Source: CALKKN01 sp041571375 | GTDB lineage: Bacteria > Pseudomonadota > Gammaproteobacteria > Xanthomonadales > SZUA-36 | Reading direction: 5' to 3' | DNA length: 5,084 bases | NCBI GenBank assembly: GCA_041571375.1 | Contig: JBFFUJ010000192.1 | Location: forward strand, 1 to 5,084 | Part shown: positions 1-5,084 of the stretch, piece after piece | How positions within the stretch are numbered: position 1 is the first letter of the stretch | Layout: each line of letters opens with the position of its first letter | Translations under genes and position numbers: made by a program | Notes under the pieces: generated by a model | Databases searched by the model: none | What the model was told of the DNA's origin: nothing | The model's input: the letters and a program-made list of their open reading frames with translations, nothing else

Positions 1-452
1 CCGACGTGGTCATTGCCGACGGCGGTGAGTTCGCCCACGGCTACACCTACTCCGGGCATCCCGCCGCCTGTGCCGTGGCGCTGGAGGTCCTCCGCATCCA
101 GCAGCGCGAAGGCATCGTGGACCGCGTCAGGCAGCACACCGCGCCGTACTTCAACCAACGCTGGGCCACCCTGTCGGAACATCCGATCGTCGGCGAAGCG
201 CGCTCGCTGGGCCTGGTCGGTGCGCTCGAAATCGTGCGCGACAGGTCCACGCGCGAGCGCTATCACAAGGACCTCACCGCCGGCCTGCGTTGCCGTGACA
301 TCTGCGTAGCAAACGGTCTCGTCATGCGGGCCGTGGGCGACACGATGATCGTGTCGCCCCCGCTGATCGTCGAGGACGCACACATCGACGAACTCGTGGA
401 GAAGGCCTGGAAGTGCCTGGACCTGACGCGGGCAGCGCTGGAGAAGACCTGA
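1..452 (+). CDS. spuC: Putrescine:pyruvate-type aminotransferase, class III PLP-dependent, C-terminal part
   Basis: This is the C-terminal ~149 residues of a class III (omega-amino acid) aminotransferase; the start lies before the window and the reading frame is open from base 3. The visible part begins at the segment GGEFAHGYTYSGHPAA, which in this family lies just after the PLP-binding lysine; that lysine is therefore outside the window. Further on, GLVMRAVGDTMIVSPPL is the conserved C-terminal region whose arginine contacts the substrate carboxylate. The ending, with IDELVEKAWKCLDLT, closely resembles what I recall of Pseudomonas SpuC. SpuC moves an amino group from putrescine (or a gamma-glutamylated form) to pyruvate in the cytoplasm. 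The following agmatinase, which makes putrescine, supports this substrate. Other omega-transaminases (beta-alanine or GABA type) share the fold, so the family is secure and the substrate is inferred. The gene ends in TGA at 450-452 and overlaps the start of the agmatinase. Confidence 0.9.
   Translation, partial: DVVIADGGEFAHGYTYSGHPAACAVALEVLRIQQREGIVDRVRQHTAPYFNQRWATLSEHPIVGEARSLGLVGALEIVRDRSTRERYHKDLTAGLRCRDICVANGLVMRAVGDTMIVSPPLIVEDAHIDELVEKAWKCLDLTRAALEKT
398..405 (+). promoter_or_regulatory. Shine-Dalgarno candidate for the agmatinase gene
   Basis: GGAGAAGG lies 7 bases before the GTG at 413 and is the best ribosome-binding match near the agmatinase start. A second purine run, GGAGAAG at 440-446, precedes an in-frame CTG at 449 that overlaps the aminotransferase stop as CTGA. 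Both sites lie inside the upstream coding region, so either start would be translated by coupling or re-initiation. Confidence 0.4.
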
Positions 453-1429
453 GCGAGCGCAAGGGCTGGGACAACGCCTTTACTGCCAGCAGCCCGTTCG
501 GCACGGTCAAGGGCTCCCCCTCCTACGCGGGCGCGCTCAGTTTCATGCGGCGCCCCTACAGCCGCGATCTGGACGGGGTGGATGTCGCGGTCGTCGGCGT
601 CCCGCTGGACACGGCGACGACCAACCGGCCGGGAGCGCGCTTCGGGCCGCGGGCCATCCGGGCCGCGAGCATCGGCATCAGCTGGGAACGCCCCTGGCCC
701 TGGGAATTCGACCCCTTCGATTGCCTGGCCGTCATCGACTACGGGGATTGCGAATTCGATTACGGGCGGCCGGAGACCATCGTGCCGTTCGTCGCGGATT
801 ATTTCGGCCGTATTCTGGACGCGGGCGCTGCGACGCTGGTTCTCGGCGGGGATCATTTCGTAACCTATCCCCTGCTGAAGTCCTATGCAGAACGAAATGG
901 CCCGTTGTCGCTGGTCCACTTCGACGCCCACTCGGACACCTGGGCTGAGGAACAACAGCGGCTCGACCACGGTACCATGTTCTATCACGCGGCACGGGAA
1001 GGTCTGGTGGACGATTCACGGTCCGTGCAGATCGGTCTGCGCACCACCAACGACGCGCCGCTGGGGTTCAACATTCTCGACGCCCGCTGGGTCCACGAGC
1101 AGGGCCCCCGGGCCGTGGCCGAGGAGGTCAGGCGCATCGTCGGTGAACACAAAGTCTACCTGACCTTCGACATCGACTGTCTCGACCCGAGTTTTGCGCC
1201 AGGCACCGGCACGCCGGTCTGCGGCGGGCTGTCCACCCACCAGGCGCTGGAGATCGTGCGCGGCCTGGCGGGCATCGACCTCATCGGCATGGATGTGGTG
1301 GAAGTCGCCCCGGCCTATGACGTCGGTGAAATCACCGCTCTGGCGGGCGCCACGTTGGCGGCCGAATTCCTCTGCCTGTTCGCCGCCAACCCCCGGTGTC
1401 GGCCCAAGCGGGGAGGGTCGACGCGGTGA
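413..1429 (+). CDS. speB: Agmatinase (agmatine ureohydrolase), arginase/ureohydrolase family
   Basis: Agmatinase hydrolyses agmatine to putrescine and urea in the cytoplasm with a two-manganese centre. From GTG 413 the protein is 338 residues. All arginase-family metal motifs are present: GGDH at 145-148, DAHSD at 171-175, and DIDCLDPSFAPGTGTP at 253-268. The segments VHFDAHSDTW, DHGTMFYHAAREGL and GMDVVEVAPAYD match what I recall of E. coli SpeB better than arginase or formiminoglutamase; guanidinobutyrase is the main alternative. The start is uncertain. GTG 413 has a good ribosome site but overlaps the previous gene by 40 bases. CTG 449 would give 326 residues and a 4-base overlap. The next ATG, at 545, would start at residue 45, close to the conserved core, and seems too short. 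The tail after LCLFAANP (about 12 residues, Arg/Gly-rich) is longer than in E. coli and runs into the next gene, ending in TGA inside TGATG. The product feeds the aminotransferase encoded just before it. Confidence 0.93.
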   Translation: MPGPDAGSAGEDLSERKGWDNAFTASSPFGTVKGSPSYAGALSFMRRPYSRDLDGVDVAVVGVPLDTATTNRPGARFGPRAIRAASIGISWERPWPWEFDPFDCLAVIDYGDCEFDYGRPETIVPFVADYFGRILDAGAATLVLGGDHFVTYPLLKSYAERNGPLSLVHFDAHSDTWAEEQQRLDHGTMFYHAAREGLVDDSRSVQIGLRTTNDAPLGFNILDARWVHEQGPRAVAEEVRRIVGEHKVYLTFDIDCLDPSFAPGTGTPVCGGLSTHQALEIVRGLAGIDLIGMDVVEVAPAYDVGEITALAGATLAAEFLCLFAANPRCRPKRGGSTR

Positions 1430-1431
1430 TG
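1410..1431 (+). promoter_or_regulatory. Ribosome-binding site and TGATG coupling junction, speB to puuD
   Basis: GGGGAGGG at 1410-1417 precedes the sequence GTGATG at 1426-1431. The agmatinase stop TGA (1427-1429) shares bases with both the GTG (1426) and the ATG (1429), which are adjacent in-frame codons of the hydrolase. Spacing from the purine run is 8 bases to the GTG and 11 to the ATG, so either could initiate. This arrangement is typical of translational coupling. Confidence 0.6.
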
Positions 1432-2193
1432 CAGGGCAATCGCGCGCTGATCGGCGTGATCTCGGATCGGCGGATGCAGGGCCCCCATCCTTTCCACATG
1501 GTCGGCGAGAAGTACCTGCAGGCTGTCGCCGATGCGGCGGACGGTTATCCCGTGGGGCTGCCGTCGCTGGCCGAGGGCTTCGACGTGCTGGACATCCTCG
1601 ACCGCATGGATGGCCTGCTCCTGACCGGCAGCCCGTCGAATGTCGAGCCGCGGCATTACCTGGGTGATCCCAGCGAGCCCGGTACCTGGCACGATCCCGA
1701 ACGGGATCTGGCCGCGCTGGCGCTGATCCCGGCGGCGATCCGCGTCGGCATGCCGGTACTCGCGATCTGTCGGGGTTTCCAGGAGATGAACGTGTCCTTC
1801 GGCGGCAGCCTGCACCAGAAGGTCCACGAGCAGCCCGGCTACCTGATGCACAAGGAAAACCCCGACGACCCGCTGGACGCGCAATACGGTCCGTCCCACG
1901 AGGTCCGGTTCAGCGAGGGCGGCATGCTGCGGCGCATCACCGGCCGGAGCCAGGCGACCGTGAACTCCCTGCACGCCCAGGGCATCGACCGGCTCGGAGC
2001 AGAGCTGGAAGTCGAGGCGGTGGCGGAGGATGGCCTGGTCGAAGGCTTTACGGTACAGGGCGCCCCCGGATTCACGCTGGCCGTGCAGTGGCACCCGGAA
2101 TGGAAAGTGATGCAAGACCCGGTCTCCATCGCCATTTTCCGTGCCTGGGGCGATGCCTGCCGGGCCTACCGGCTGAGGGGCCTGCGCCAATGA
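1429..2193 (+). CDS. puuD: Gamma-glutamyl-gamma-aminobutyrate hydrolase (class I glutamine amidotransferase-like)
   Basis: PuuD releases GABA and glutamate from gamma-glutamyl-GABA, the last hydrolytic step of the gamma-glutamylated putrescine pathway; the Pseudomonas equivalent is SpuA. From ATG 1429 the protein is 254 residues, the length of E. coli PuuD. The nucleophile is Cys114 in AICRGFQE, and the His-Glu pair is His222 and Glu224 in VQWHPEW. Other family signatures are GEKYL (26-30), LTGSPSNVEP (65-74), GGSLHQK (125-131), PSHEV (155-159) and VNSLHAQG (178-185). These distinguish it from GMP synthase or carbamoyl-phosphate synthase amidotransferase domains. I chose ATG 1429 because the family begins a few residues before the IGV strand; GTG 1426 is equally possible and GTG 1396 would add 11 poorly fitting residues. 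It is the third gene of the polyamine unit, and its stop overlaps the next start as ATGA. No gamma-glutamyl-putrescine synthetase is seen here, so the source of its substrate must be encoded elsewhere. Confidence 0.94.
   Translation: MQGNRALIGVISDRRMQGPHPFHMVGEKYLQAVADAADGYPVGLPSLAEGFDVLDILDRMDGLLLTGSPSNVEPRHYLGDPSEPGTWHDPERDLAALALIPAAIRVGMPVLAICRGFQEMNVSFGGSLHQKVHEQPGYLMHKENPDDPLDAQYGPSHEVRFSEGGMLRRITGRSQATVNSLHAQGIDRLGAELEVEAVAEDGLVEGFTVQGAPGFTLAVQWHPEWKVMQDPVSIAIFRAWGDACRAYRLRGLRQ
2175..2193 (+). promoter_or_regulatory. Ribosome-binding site and ATGA junction, puuD to membrane-protein gene
   Basis: GAGGGG at 2175-2180 stands 9 bases before ATG 2190, and that ATG overlaps the hydrolase stop TGA (2191-2193). 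The overlap fixes the start of the membrane protein at 2190 and ties its translation to the polyamine genes. The ATG at 2194 is in another frame and leads only to a short open frame. Confidence 0.6.
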
Positions 2194-3068
2194 ATGCTGT
2201 CGCGCACCGCGGCAAGTTCCTGCATCCGCGGCTGCTCTTCACCGCGTTCAAGTACACGATCTACCTCCTGTTGGCGGTGGATACGGTCATGTTCTTCCAG
2301 GAAGACCTCGCGGCCAGCGCCGAGACATTCGGCGGCGACATCGGCTGGCACAACGTTGTCGAGGCCTTCACGGCCGCCGTCGATACCGCCGCCTGGCTGG
2401 TCCTGCTGCTGCGGTTCGAACGGGAAACGGCGGTGATTCCGGACCAGAAGCTGCAGGGCTGGCTGAAATGGTTCCTTTCGGCCGTCCGCGTGGTCTGCTA
2501 CTTCTTCATCATCTGGGCCTTCTATGGCTACATCAGCAAGTACCTGGTCATCACGAACATTGCACCCATCACGATTGCCGACGTTTGCAGCCTGATCGGC
2601 GGCGACTGGACCTGGGTCGATGACTTCGATGAGTATCCACCCATCGACGCTGCGGCCTGCGCGGCGCTGCAGGGCCAGGAACTTCTGCTGGTGAGCGGCA
2701 CCCACATCATCGGTTCGCGGGAGGCGCTGGAGTCAGCCGGAGCCCTGGCGATTATCGACATCATCAATTCCGCCACCTGGCTCGTGGTCGTCGTGCTGCT
2801 GGAGGCCGAAGTCTGGCTGCAGATCAAGGAGGTGCTGACCGGTGCCCTGCTCAAAGTCCTCAAGTACGTCAAGGGCTTCTTTTACGCCCTGCTGTTCGTA
2901 TGTGCGGTCTACTGGTGGATTTACGGTGACTTTCTCGATTTCTGGGATGCCTTTCTCTGGCTCGTGGCGTTCATCTTTATCGAGATGAACATTTTCCGGT
3001 GGCACGAGGAGACCGAGGAAGCCGAAGAGGCCGCCCGGGCACTTCAGAACCAAGCAAGCAGCAGGTAG
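2190..3068 (+). CDS. Uncharacterised inner-membrane protein with about six transmembrane segments
   Basis: I do not recognise this 292-residue protein. Hydrophobic segments lie near residues 14-36, 57-75, 94-116, 184-204, 228-246 and 250-269. Basic residues at the N-terminus and in the loops near 75-93 and 209-228 suggest both ends face the cytoplasm. The third loop (about 117-183) would be periplasmic; it is acidic and holds Cys133 and Cys157, which could form a disulfide. Acidic residues sit within or at the edges of several helices (Asp31, Asp65, Asp190, Glu205, Glu265), which is unusual for a plain scaffold and may point to cation handling. The second, fourth and sixth helices look alike, suggesting repeated two-helix hairpins. 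The C-terminus after helix six is short, charged and Glu-rich. There is no ATPase motif, signal peptide or known enzyme signature that I can see. ATG 2190 is chosen because it overlaps the puuD stop and has GAGGGG upstream. The tight coupling suggests a role alongside polyamine catabolism, such as transport or membrane response, but this is inference. The gene's last 25 bases overlap the facing transporter gene. Confidence 0.85.
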   Translation: MNAVAHRGKFLHPRLLFTAFKYTIYLLLAVDTVMFFQEDLAASAETFGGDIGWHNVVEAFTAAVDTAAWLVLLLRFERETAVIPDQKLQGWLKWFLSAVRVVCYFFIIWAFYGYISKYLVITNIAPITIADVCSLIGGDWTWVDDFDEYPPIDAAACAALQGQELLLVSGTHIIGSREALESAGALAIIDIINSATWLVVVVLLEAEVWLQIKEVLTGALLKVLKYVKGFFYALLFVCAVYWWIYGDFLDFWDAFLWLVAFIFIEMNIFRWHEETEEAEEAARALQNQASSR

Positions 3069-4405
3069 GCGACGACCGAGACAGCAGCGGCGATCAGCGC
3101 ATAGGGCAGCTGTGTGATCGCATGCTGGTAGGGCGTGCAGCCGGTGGCCTGGGCGGTCAGCACCGTCGCGTCCGTGTAGAAACAGGCATGGCTGCCGAAG
3201 GTCGAGGCGGACAGCGTCGCCCCGATGACCACCATCATGTCAGCGCCCACGGCATTCGCCAGCGTGGTGACGATGGGCAGCACGATCACGAAAACCCCCC
3301 AGTTGGAGCCGGTGGCGAAGGACAGGGCACCCATCGACATGAAGACCACCGCCGGCAGCAGCTCGGCGGTCATGTAGGGGCTGACCAGGTCGATCACGTA
3401 AGCAGAGAGATCCATGCGGCCGTTGATTTCATCCAGCAGGTAGGCTGCAACGAGCGCGGCGAGCGGCTCCAGCATCGTCTTGAAGCCGTCCAGCACCGCG
3501 TTGTAGGTCTCTTCCACCGTCAGGGTCCGGCGCACGACGATGAACAGGACATACAGCGTCAGCGTCAGGTAGATGCCCTTCAGGAAATCGTAATCGAAGT
3601 ACCAGGTCGAAAGCGCGAGCAAGGCCATCGGCAGGATGAATTCGAGCGTACTGCCCCGTACGCCTTCCTTGGCCGTGATGGAACGGTTGGCTGCCTCGAT
3701 GTGCTCGGCTTCGGGCGGCACGGTCACACCGCCGGCAGCCCGCAGTTCGGCGCGCCGCATCGGTCCCATGGCGGGGATGAATCCGGCGATCACCAGCGGC
3801 ACGACCAGTATGGCGGCCCAGGCGTAGAACATGTAGGGGATGGCCGCGATGTAAGCCTGGATGCCCTGGCCTTCCGGTGCCACGCCGTTTTCCACCAGCA
3901 GCGCCCCGAAGAACACCGCCCAGGTGGATATCGGCACGATCACGCTGACCGGTGCGGCGGTGGAGTCGACCACGTAGGCCAGCATTTCGCGCGAGGTCCG
4001 GAATGAATCGGTGACCTTGCGCATCGCGGCGCCGACCGCTATGGAGTTCAGGTAATCGTCGACGAACAGGAAGAGGCCGAGGACCCAGGCGGTGAACAGC
4101 CCGCCCTTACGGCTGTGGACCCTGGATATGACGGCTTCCGTGAATGCCGCAACGGCGCCGGTTCGGATGAACAGCGCGATCAGGCTGCCCATGAAACCGC
4201 AGACCAGGATGACCCAGCCGACCGTTTCGTTCTGCATCACGGCCAGGGATATTTCCGCTGCCAGCGTCAGCGGTTCGCCCGGAGCGATCATGAACAGCCC
4301 GACGATGGTGCCGGCCAGCAAAGATTCGATTGTGCGGCGCGACCATATCGCAAGCACCACGACCACGAGTGTCGGGATCAGGGAGAGAGCGCCGAATTCT
4401 GTCAC
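3044..4405 (-). CDS. NhaC-family Na+/H+ antiporter-like secondary transporter
   Basis: This is a 453-residue polytopic membrane protein of the Na_H_antiporter (NhaC) family, starting at GTG 4405. Family signatures seen are FVDDYLNSIAVGAAMRKVTD (114-133), DSTAAPVSVIVPISTW (147-162), FATGSNWG (363-370), then FGSHACFYTDATVL (403-416) and TQLPYAL (431-437). About ten to twelve hydrophobic segments cover the length, with a hydrophilic cytoplasmic-type linker near 214-253. Family members exchange Na+ for H+, but others carry substrates: MleN exchanges malate and lactate, and NhaC-like proteins have been proposed to carry lysine, methionine or tyrosine. In the C-terminal signature, many members as I recall have an Asp where this protein has Ser405 (GSH rather than GDH), while His406 and Asp412 are kept. 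Its position facing a polyamine operon makes agmatine, putrescine or GABA plausible cargo, but simple Na+/H+ exchange is not excluded. It is oriented opposite to the polyamine genes and so needs its own promoter. Its end overlaps the membrane-protein gene by 25 bases. Confidence 0.88.
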   Translation of the reverse strand: MTEFGALSLIPTLVVVVLAIWSRRTIESLLAGTIVGLFMIAPGEPLTLAAEISLAVMQNETVGWVILVCGFMGSLIALFIRTGAVAAFTEAVISRVHSRKGGLFTAWVLGLFLFVDDYLNSIAVGAAMRKVTDSFRTSREMLAYVVDSTAAPVSVIVPISTWAVFFGALLVENGVAPEGQGIQAYIAAIPYMFYAWAAILVVPLVIAGFIPAMGPMRRAELRAAGGVTVPPEAEHIEAANRSITAKEGVRGSTLEFILPMALLALSTWYFDYDFLKGIYLTLTLYVLFIVVRRTLTVEETYNAVLDGFKTMLEPLAALVAAYLLDEINGRMDLSAYVIDLVSPYMTAELLPAVVFMSMGALSFATGSNWGVFVIVLPIVTTLANAVGADMMVVIGATLSASTFGSHACFYTDATVLTAQATGCTPYQHAITQLPYALIAAAVSVVAYLLLAWF

Positions 4406-4409
4406 TTCG

Positions 4410-4414
4410 TCCTC
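4410..4414 (-). promoter_or_regulatory. Shine-Dalgarno site for the NhaC-family gene
   Basis: On the minus strand GAGGA is followed by four bases (CGAA) and then GTG at 4405. The spacing is on the short side but the match is good, and it supports the GTG start, which places the first hydrophobic helix at residues 6-20 as usual for the family. Confidence 0.45.
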
Positions 4415-4428
4415 GCTTCGGAGAGGTT

Positions 4429-4444
4429 CCCGGTGCCTGCCGGG
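4429..4444. repeat. Small GC inverted repeat in the transporter leader
   Basis: CCCGG (4429-4433) and CCGGG (4440-4444) form a 5-base-pair stem with a 6-base loop. It lies 24 bases before the transporter start, inside the likely leader. There is no T run, so it is not a convincing terminator. A very similar hairpin occurs at 4573-4585. Confidence 0.3.
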
Positions 4445-4464
4445 GACGCCGGCCGTTGCGGATG

Positions 4465-4492
4465 TTTATCACAGCCCGGTACAGCAATACAA
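4465..4492 (-). promoter_or_regulatory. Possible sigma-70-type promoter for the NhaC-family gene
   Basis: On the minus strand TTGTAT (4492-4487) and GATAAA (4470-4465) are separated by 16 bases. They match the -35 and -10 consensus at 3 and 4 of 6 positions, so the match is weak. The site lies in the AT-richest part of the gap and would start transcription about 50 bases before GTG 4405. The transporter has no same-strand neighbour close upstream, so a promoter in this gap is likely even if this exact site is wrong. Confidence 0.27.
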
Positions 4493-4572
4493 CGGCCGCG
4501 AGCGGAACCATGCGGGCGCGTCAGCCGCAGCAGGTGGGCAGATCGTCGCACCGATGACCCTCGGATACCATT

Positions 4573-4585
4573 CCCGGTGGCCGGG
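4573..4585 (-). terminator. Weak hairpin just after the low-complexity gene
   Basis: CCCGG (4573-4577) and CCGGG (4581-4585) pair around a 3-base loop, starting 8 bases beyond the stop codon of the minus-strand gene. The stem is short, and on the minus strand it is followed by AATGG rather than a T run, so intrinsic termination here is doubtful. Confidence 0.2.
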
Positions 4586-4593
4586 GCCGACGC

Positions 4594-5084
4594 TCAATCC
4601 GCTTCGTCGGTTTCCGATTCGGCGCCTTCCAGCTTGTCCAGGTCTTCAATGGCGATGAGGCCCGGCGTATTCAGATCCACGTCCCGTTCGCTTGCTGCCT
4701 CCGCCGCCGCCGCGTTCTCCGCGTCCGCTTCATCGGCCTCCGCTCCGGGTGGTTCCATTAGGGGCGATTCCTCCCCGGGTGACCCCGCATCGCGCGGCGC
4801 CCCACCGGGGGCCTCCGGGGAAGAGGACGCGGGGGACCCGGTCGCGTTCCCGCCTTGCTGTCCCTGGAGAAAATCCAGTGCGCTTTGCTCCACGCCTGCC
4901 GTACTCACCCGCTCTTCGCCGGAATTGCGGTTGGCCTGATACGGTTCATAGGTGCCGCCTCCGGCAGCGCCCTCACTGCCATCGGCCGCGGCTTGCCCGG
5001 AGCCGTTCCCCCCGGCGCCGGCGCCTCCTGTTTGACCGGCCTGCGCGCCCTGGCCTTGCTGGCCCGCTCCCTGCGGGTTGCCGG
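4594..5084 (-). CDS. Low-complexity Gly/Gln/Ala-rich protein with acidic C-terminus, 3' part
   Basis: I do not recognise this gene. The minus-strand frame is open from the window edge to TGA at 4596-4594, giving 162 visible C-terminal residues; the start lies beyond the window. Residues 1-43 of the visible part are almost entirely Gly, Gln, Ala, Asn and Ser (for example GAGQQGQGAQAGQTGG). A less biased segment follows, with TYEPYQANRN at 44-53 and QSALDFLQGQ nearby. Then comes a Pro/Ser/Gly stretch, an Ala/Glu/Asp stretch, and an ending with GLIAIEDLDKLEGAE and further acidic residues. Codons in this frame mostly end in G or C, which supports real coding. There is no hydrophobic helix, Cys or metal motif in the visible part. 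It looks like a disordered tail of a larger protein, such as those following von Willebrand-type or TPR domains, but that is only a guess. An internal GTG at 4908 could start a 104-residue version, though the frame clearly continues upstream. Nothing links it to polyamine use. Confidence 0.65.
   Translation of the reverse strand, partial: GNPQGAGQQGQGAQAGQTGGAGAGGNGSGQAAADGSEGAAGGGTYEPYQANRNSGEERVSTAGVEQSALDFLQGQQGGNATGSPASSSPEAPGGAPRDAGSPGEESPLMEPPGAEADEADAENAAAAEAASERDVDLNTPGLIAIEDLDKLEGAESETDEAD

Larger units (their letters stand above)
4406..4593. other. Intergenic gap between the two minus-strand genes
   Basis: These 188 bases separate the transporter start from the stop of the low-complexity gene. 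They contain the transporter ribosome site, one AT-richer patch near 4461-4492 that may be its promoter, and a small GC hairpin at each side. Open frames crossing the gap are short or extend antisense into neighbouring genes and show no protein-like character. I see no RNA gene or riboswitch in it. Confidence 0.6.

Noticed and set aside
263..988. A 241-codon minus-strand open frame across the aminotransferase and agmatinase
   Set aside because: It lies antisense to well-supported genes and shows no recognisable motif.
2088..2189. Longer start for the membrane protein, inside puuD
   Set aside because: The added 34 residues are Pro/Gly/Arg-rich and lie antiparallel to no known signal; the ATG at 2190 has a ribosome site and an ATGA junction like its operon neighbours.
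1315..2190. A 291-codon open frame on the minus strand opposite puuD and the end of speB
   Set aside because: It is antisense to two genes with complete catalytic motifs, and its translation (rich in Arg, Gln, His and Pro) resembles no protein; long antisense frames are common in GC-rich DNA.
3033..3040. GCCCGGGC perfect palindrome near the convergent gene ends, considered as a terminator
   Set aside because: It has no loop and no T run on either strand, and it lies within coding sequence, so it cannot form a normal intrinsic terminator.
2999..4006. A 335-codon open frame on the plus strand opposite the transporter
   Set aside because: The translation is dominated by Gly, His, Arg, Gln and Asp without any domain, whereas the minus strand encodes clear NhaC-family motifs across the same bases.
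4115..4939. A 274-codon plus-strand open frame crossing the intergenic gap
   Set aside because: It runs antisense to both the transporter and the low-complexity gene and has no protein-like sequence; the minus-strand frames explain the coding signal better.

Overview
The window is a compact, GC-rich, gene-dense bacterial segment. GC-rich third codon positions, short gene overlaps, and proteins resembling Pseudomonas SpuC and E. coli SpeB and PuuD suggest a proteobacterium, most likely a gammaproteobacterium, perhaps marine or salt-tolerant. The lineage is an inference from remembered family resemblance, not from a search.

Positions 1-3068 (+ strand) hold four genes with no spacing between them. 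They are the 3' end of a SpuC-like putrescine aminotransferase (class III, PLP-dependent), an agmatinase (speB), a PuuD/SpuA-like gamma-glutamyl-GABA hydrolase, and an unrecognised membrane protein of about 292 residues. Successive genes overlap (about 40 bases or a 4-base CTGA at the first junction, TGATG at the second, ATGA at the third), which points to one polycistronic, translationally coupled unit. The expected chemistry is agmatine to putrescine plus urea (SpeB), oxidation of putrescine or its gamma-glutamyl derivative through a transaminase (SpuC), and release of GABA and glutamate from gamma-glutamyl-GABA (PuuD). A gamma-glutamyl-polyamine synthetase (PuuA/SpuB type) is not in the window and would be expected upstream.

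Positions 3044-4405 (- strand) hold an NhaC-family secondary transporter. It converges on the polyamine unit, and the last 25 bases of the two facing genes overlap. A 188-base gap (4406-4593) follows, with a possible promoter for the transporter and two small GC hairpins. Positions 4594-5084 (- strand) hold the 3' part of an unrecognised low-complexity gene (Gly/Gln/Ala-rich, then acidic) whose start lies beyond the window.

The most interesting parts are the uncharacterised membrane protein coupled to the polyamine genes, which seems to contain repeated two-helix hairpins, and the NhaC-family protein next to it, which may carry a polyamine or a related compound. I saw no RNA gene, insertion sequence, CRISPR array or phage feature.
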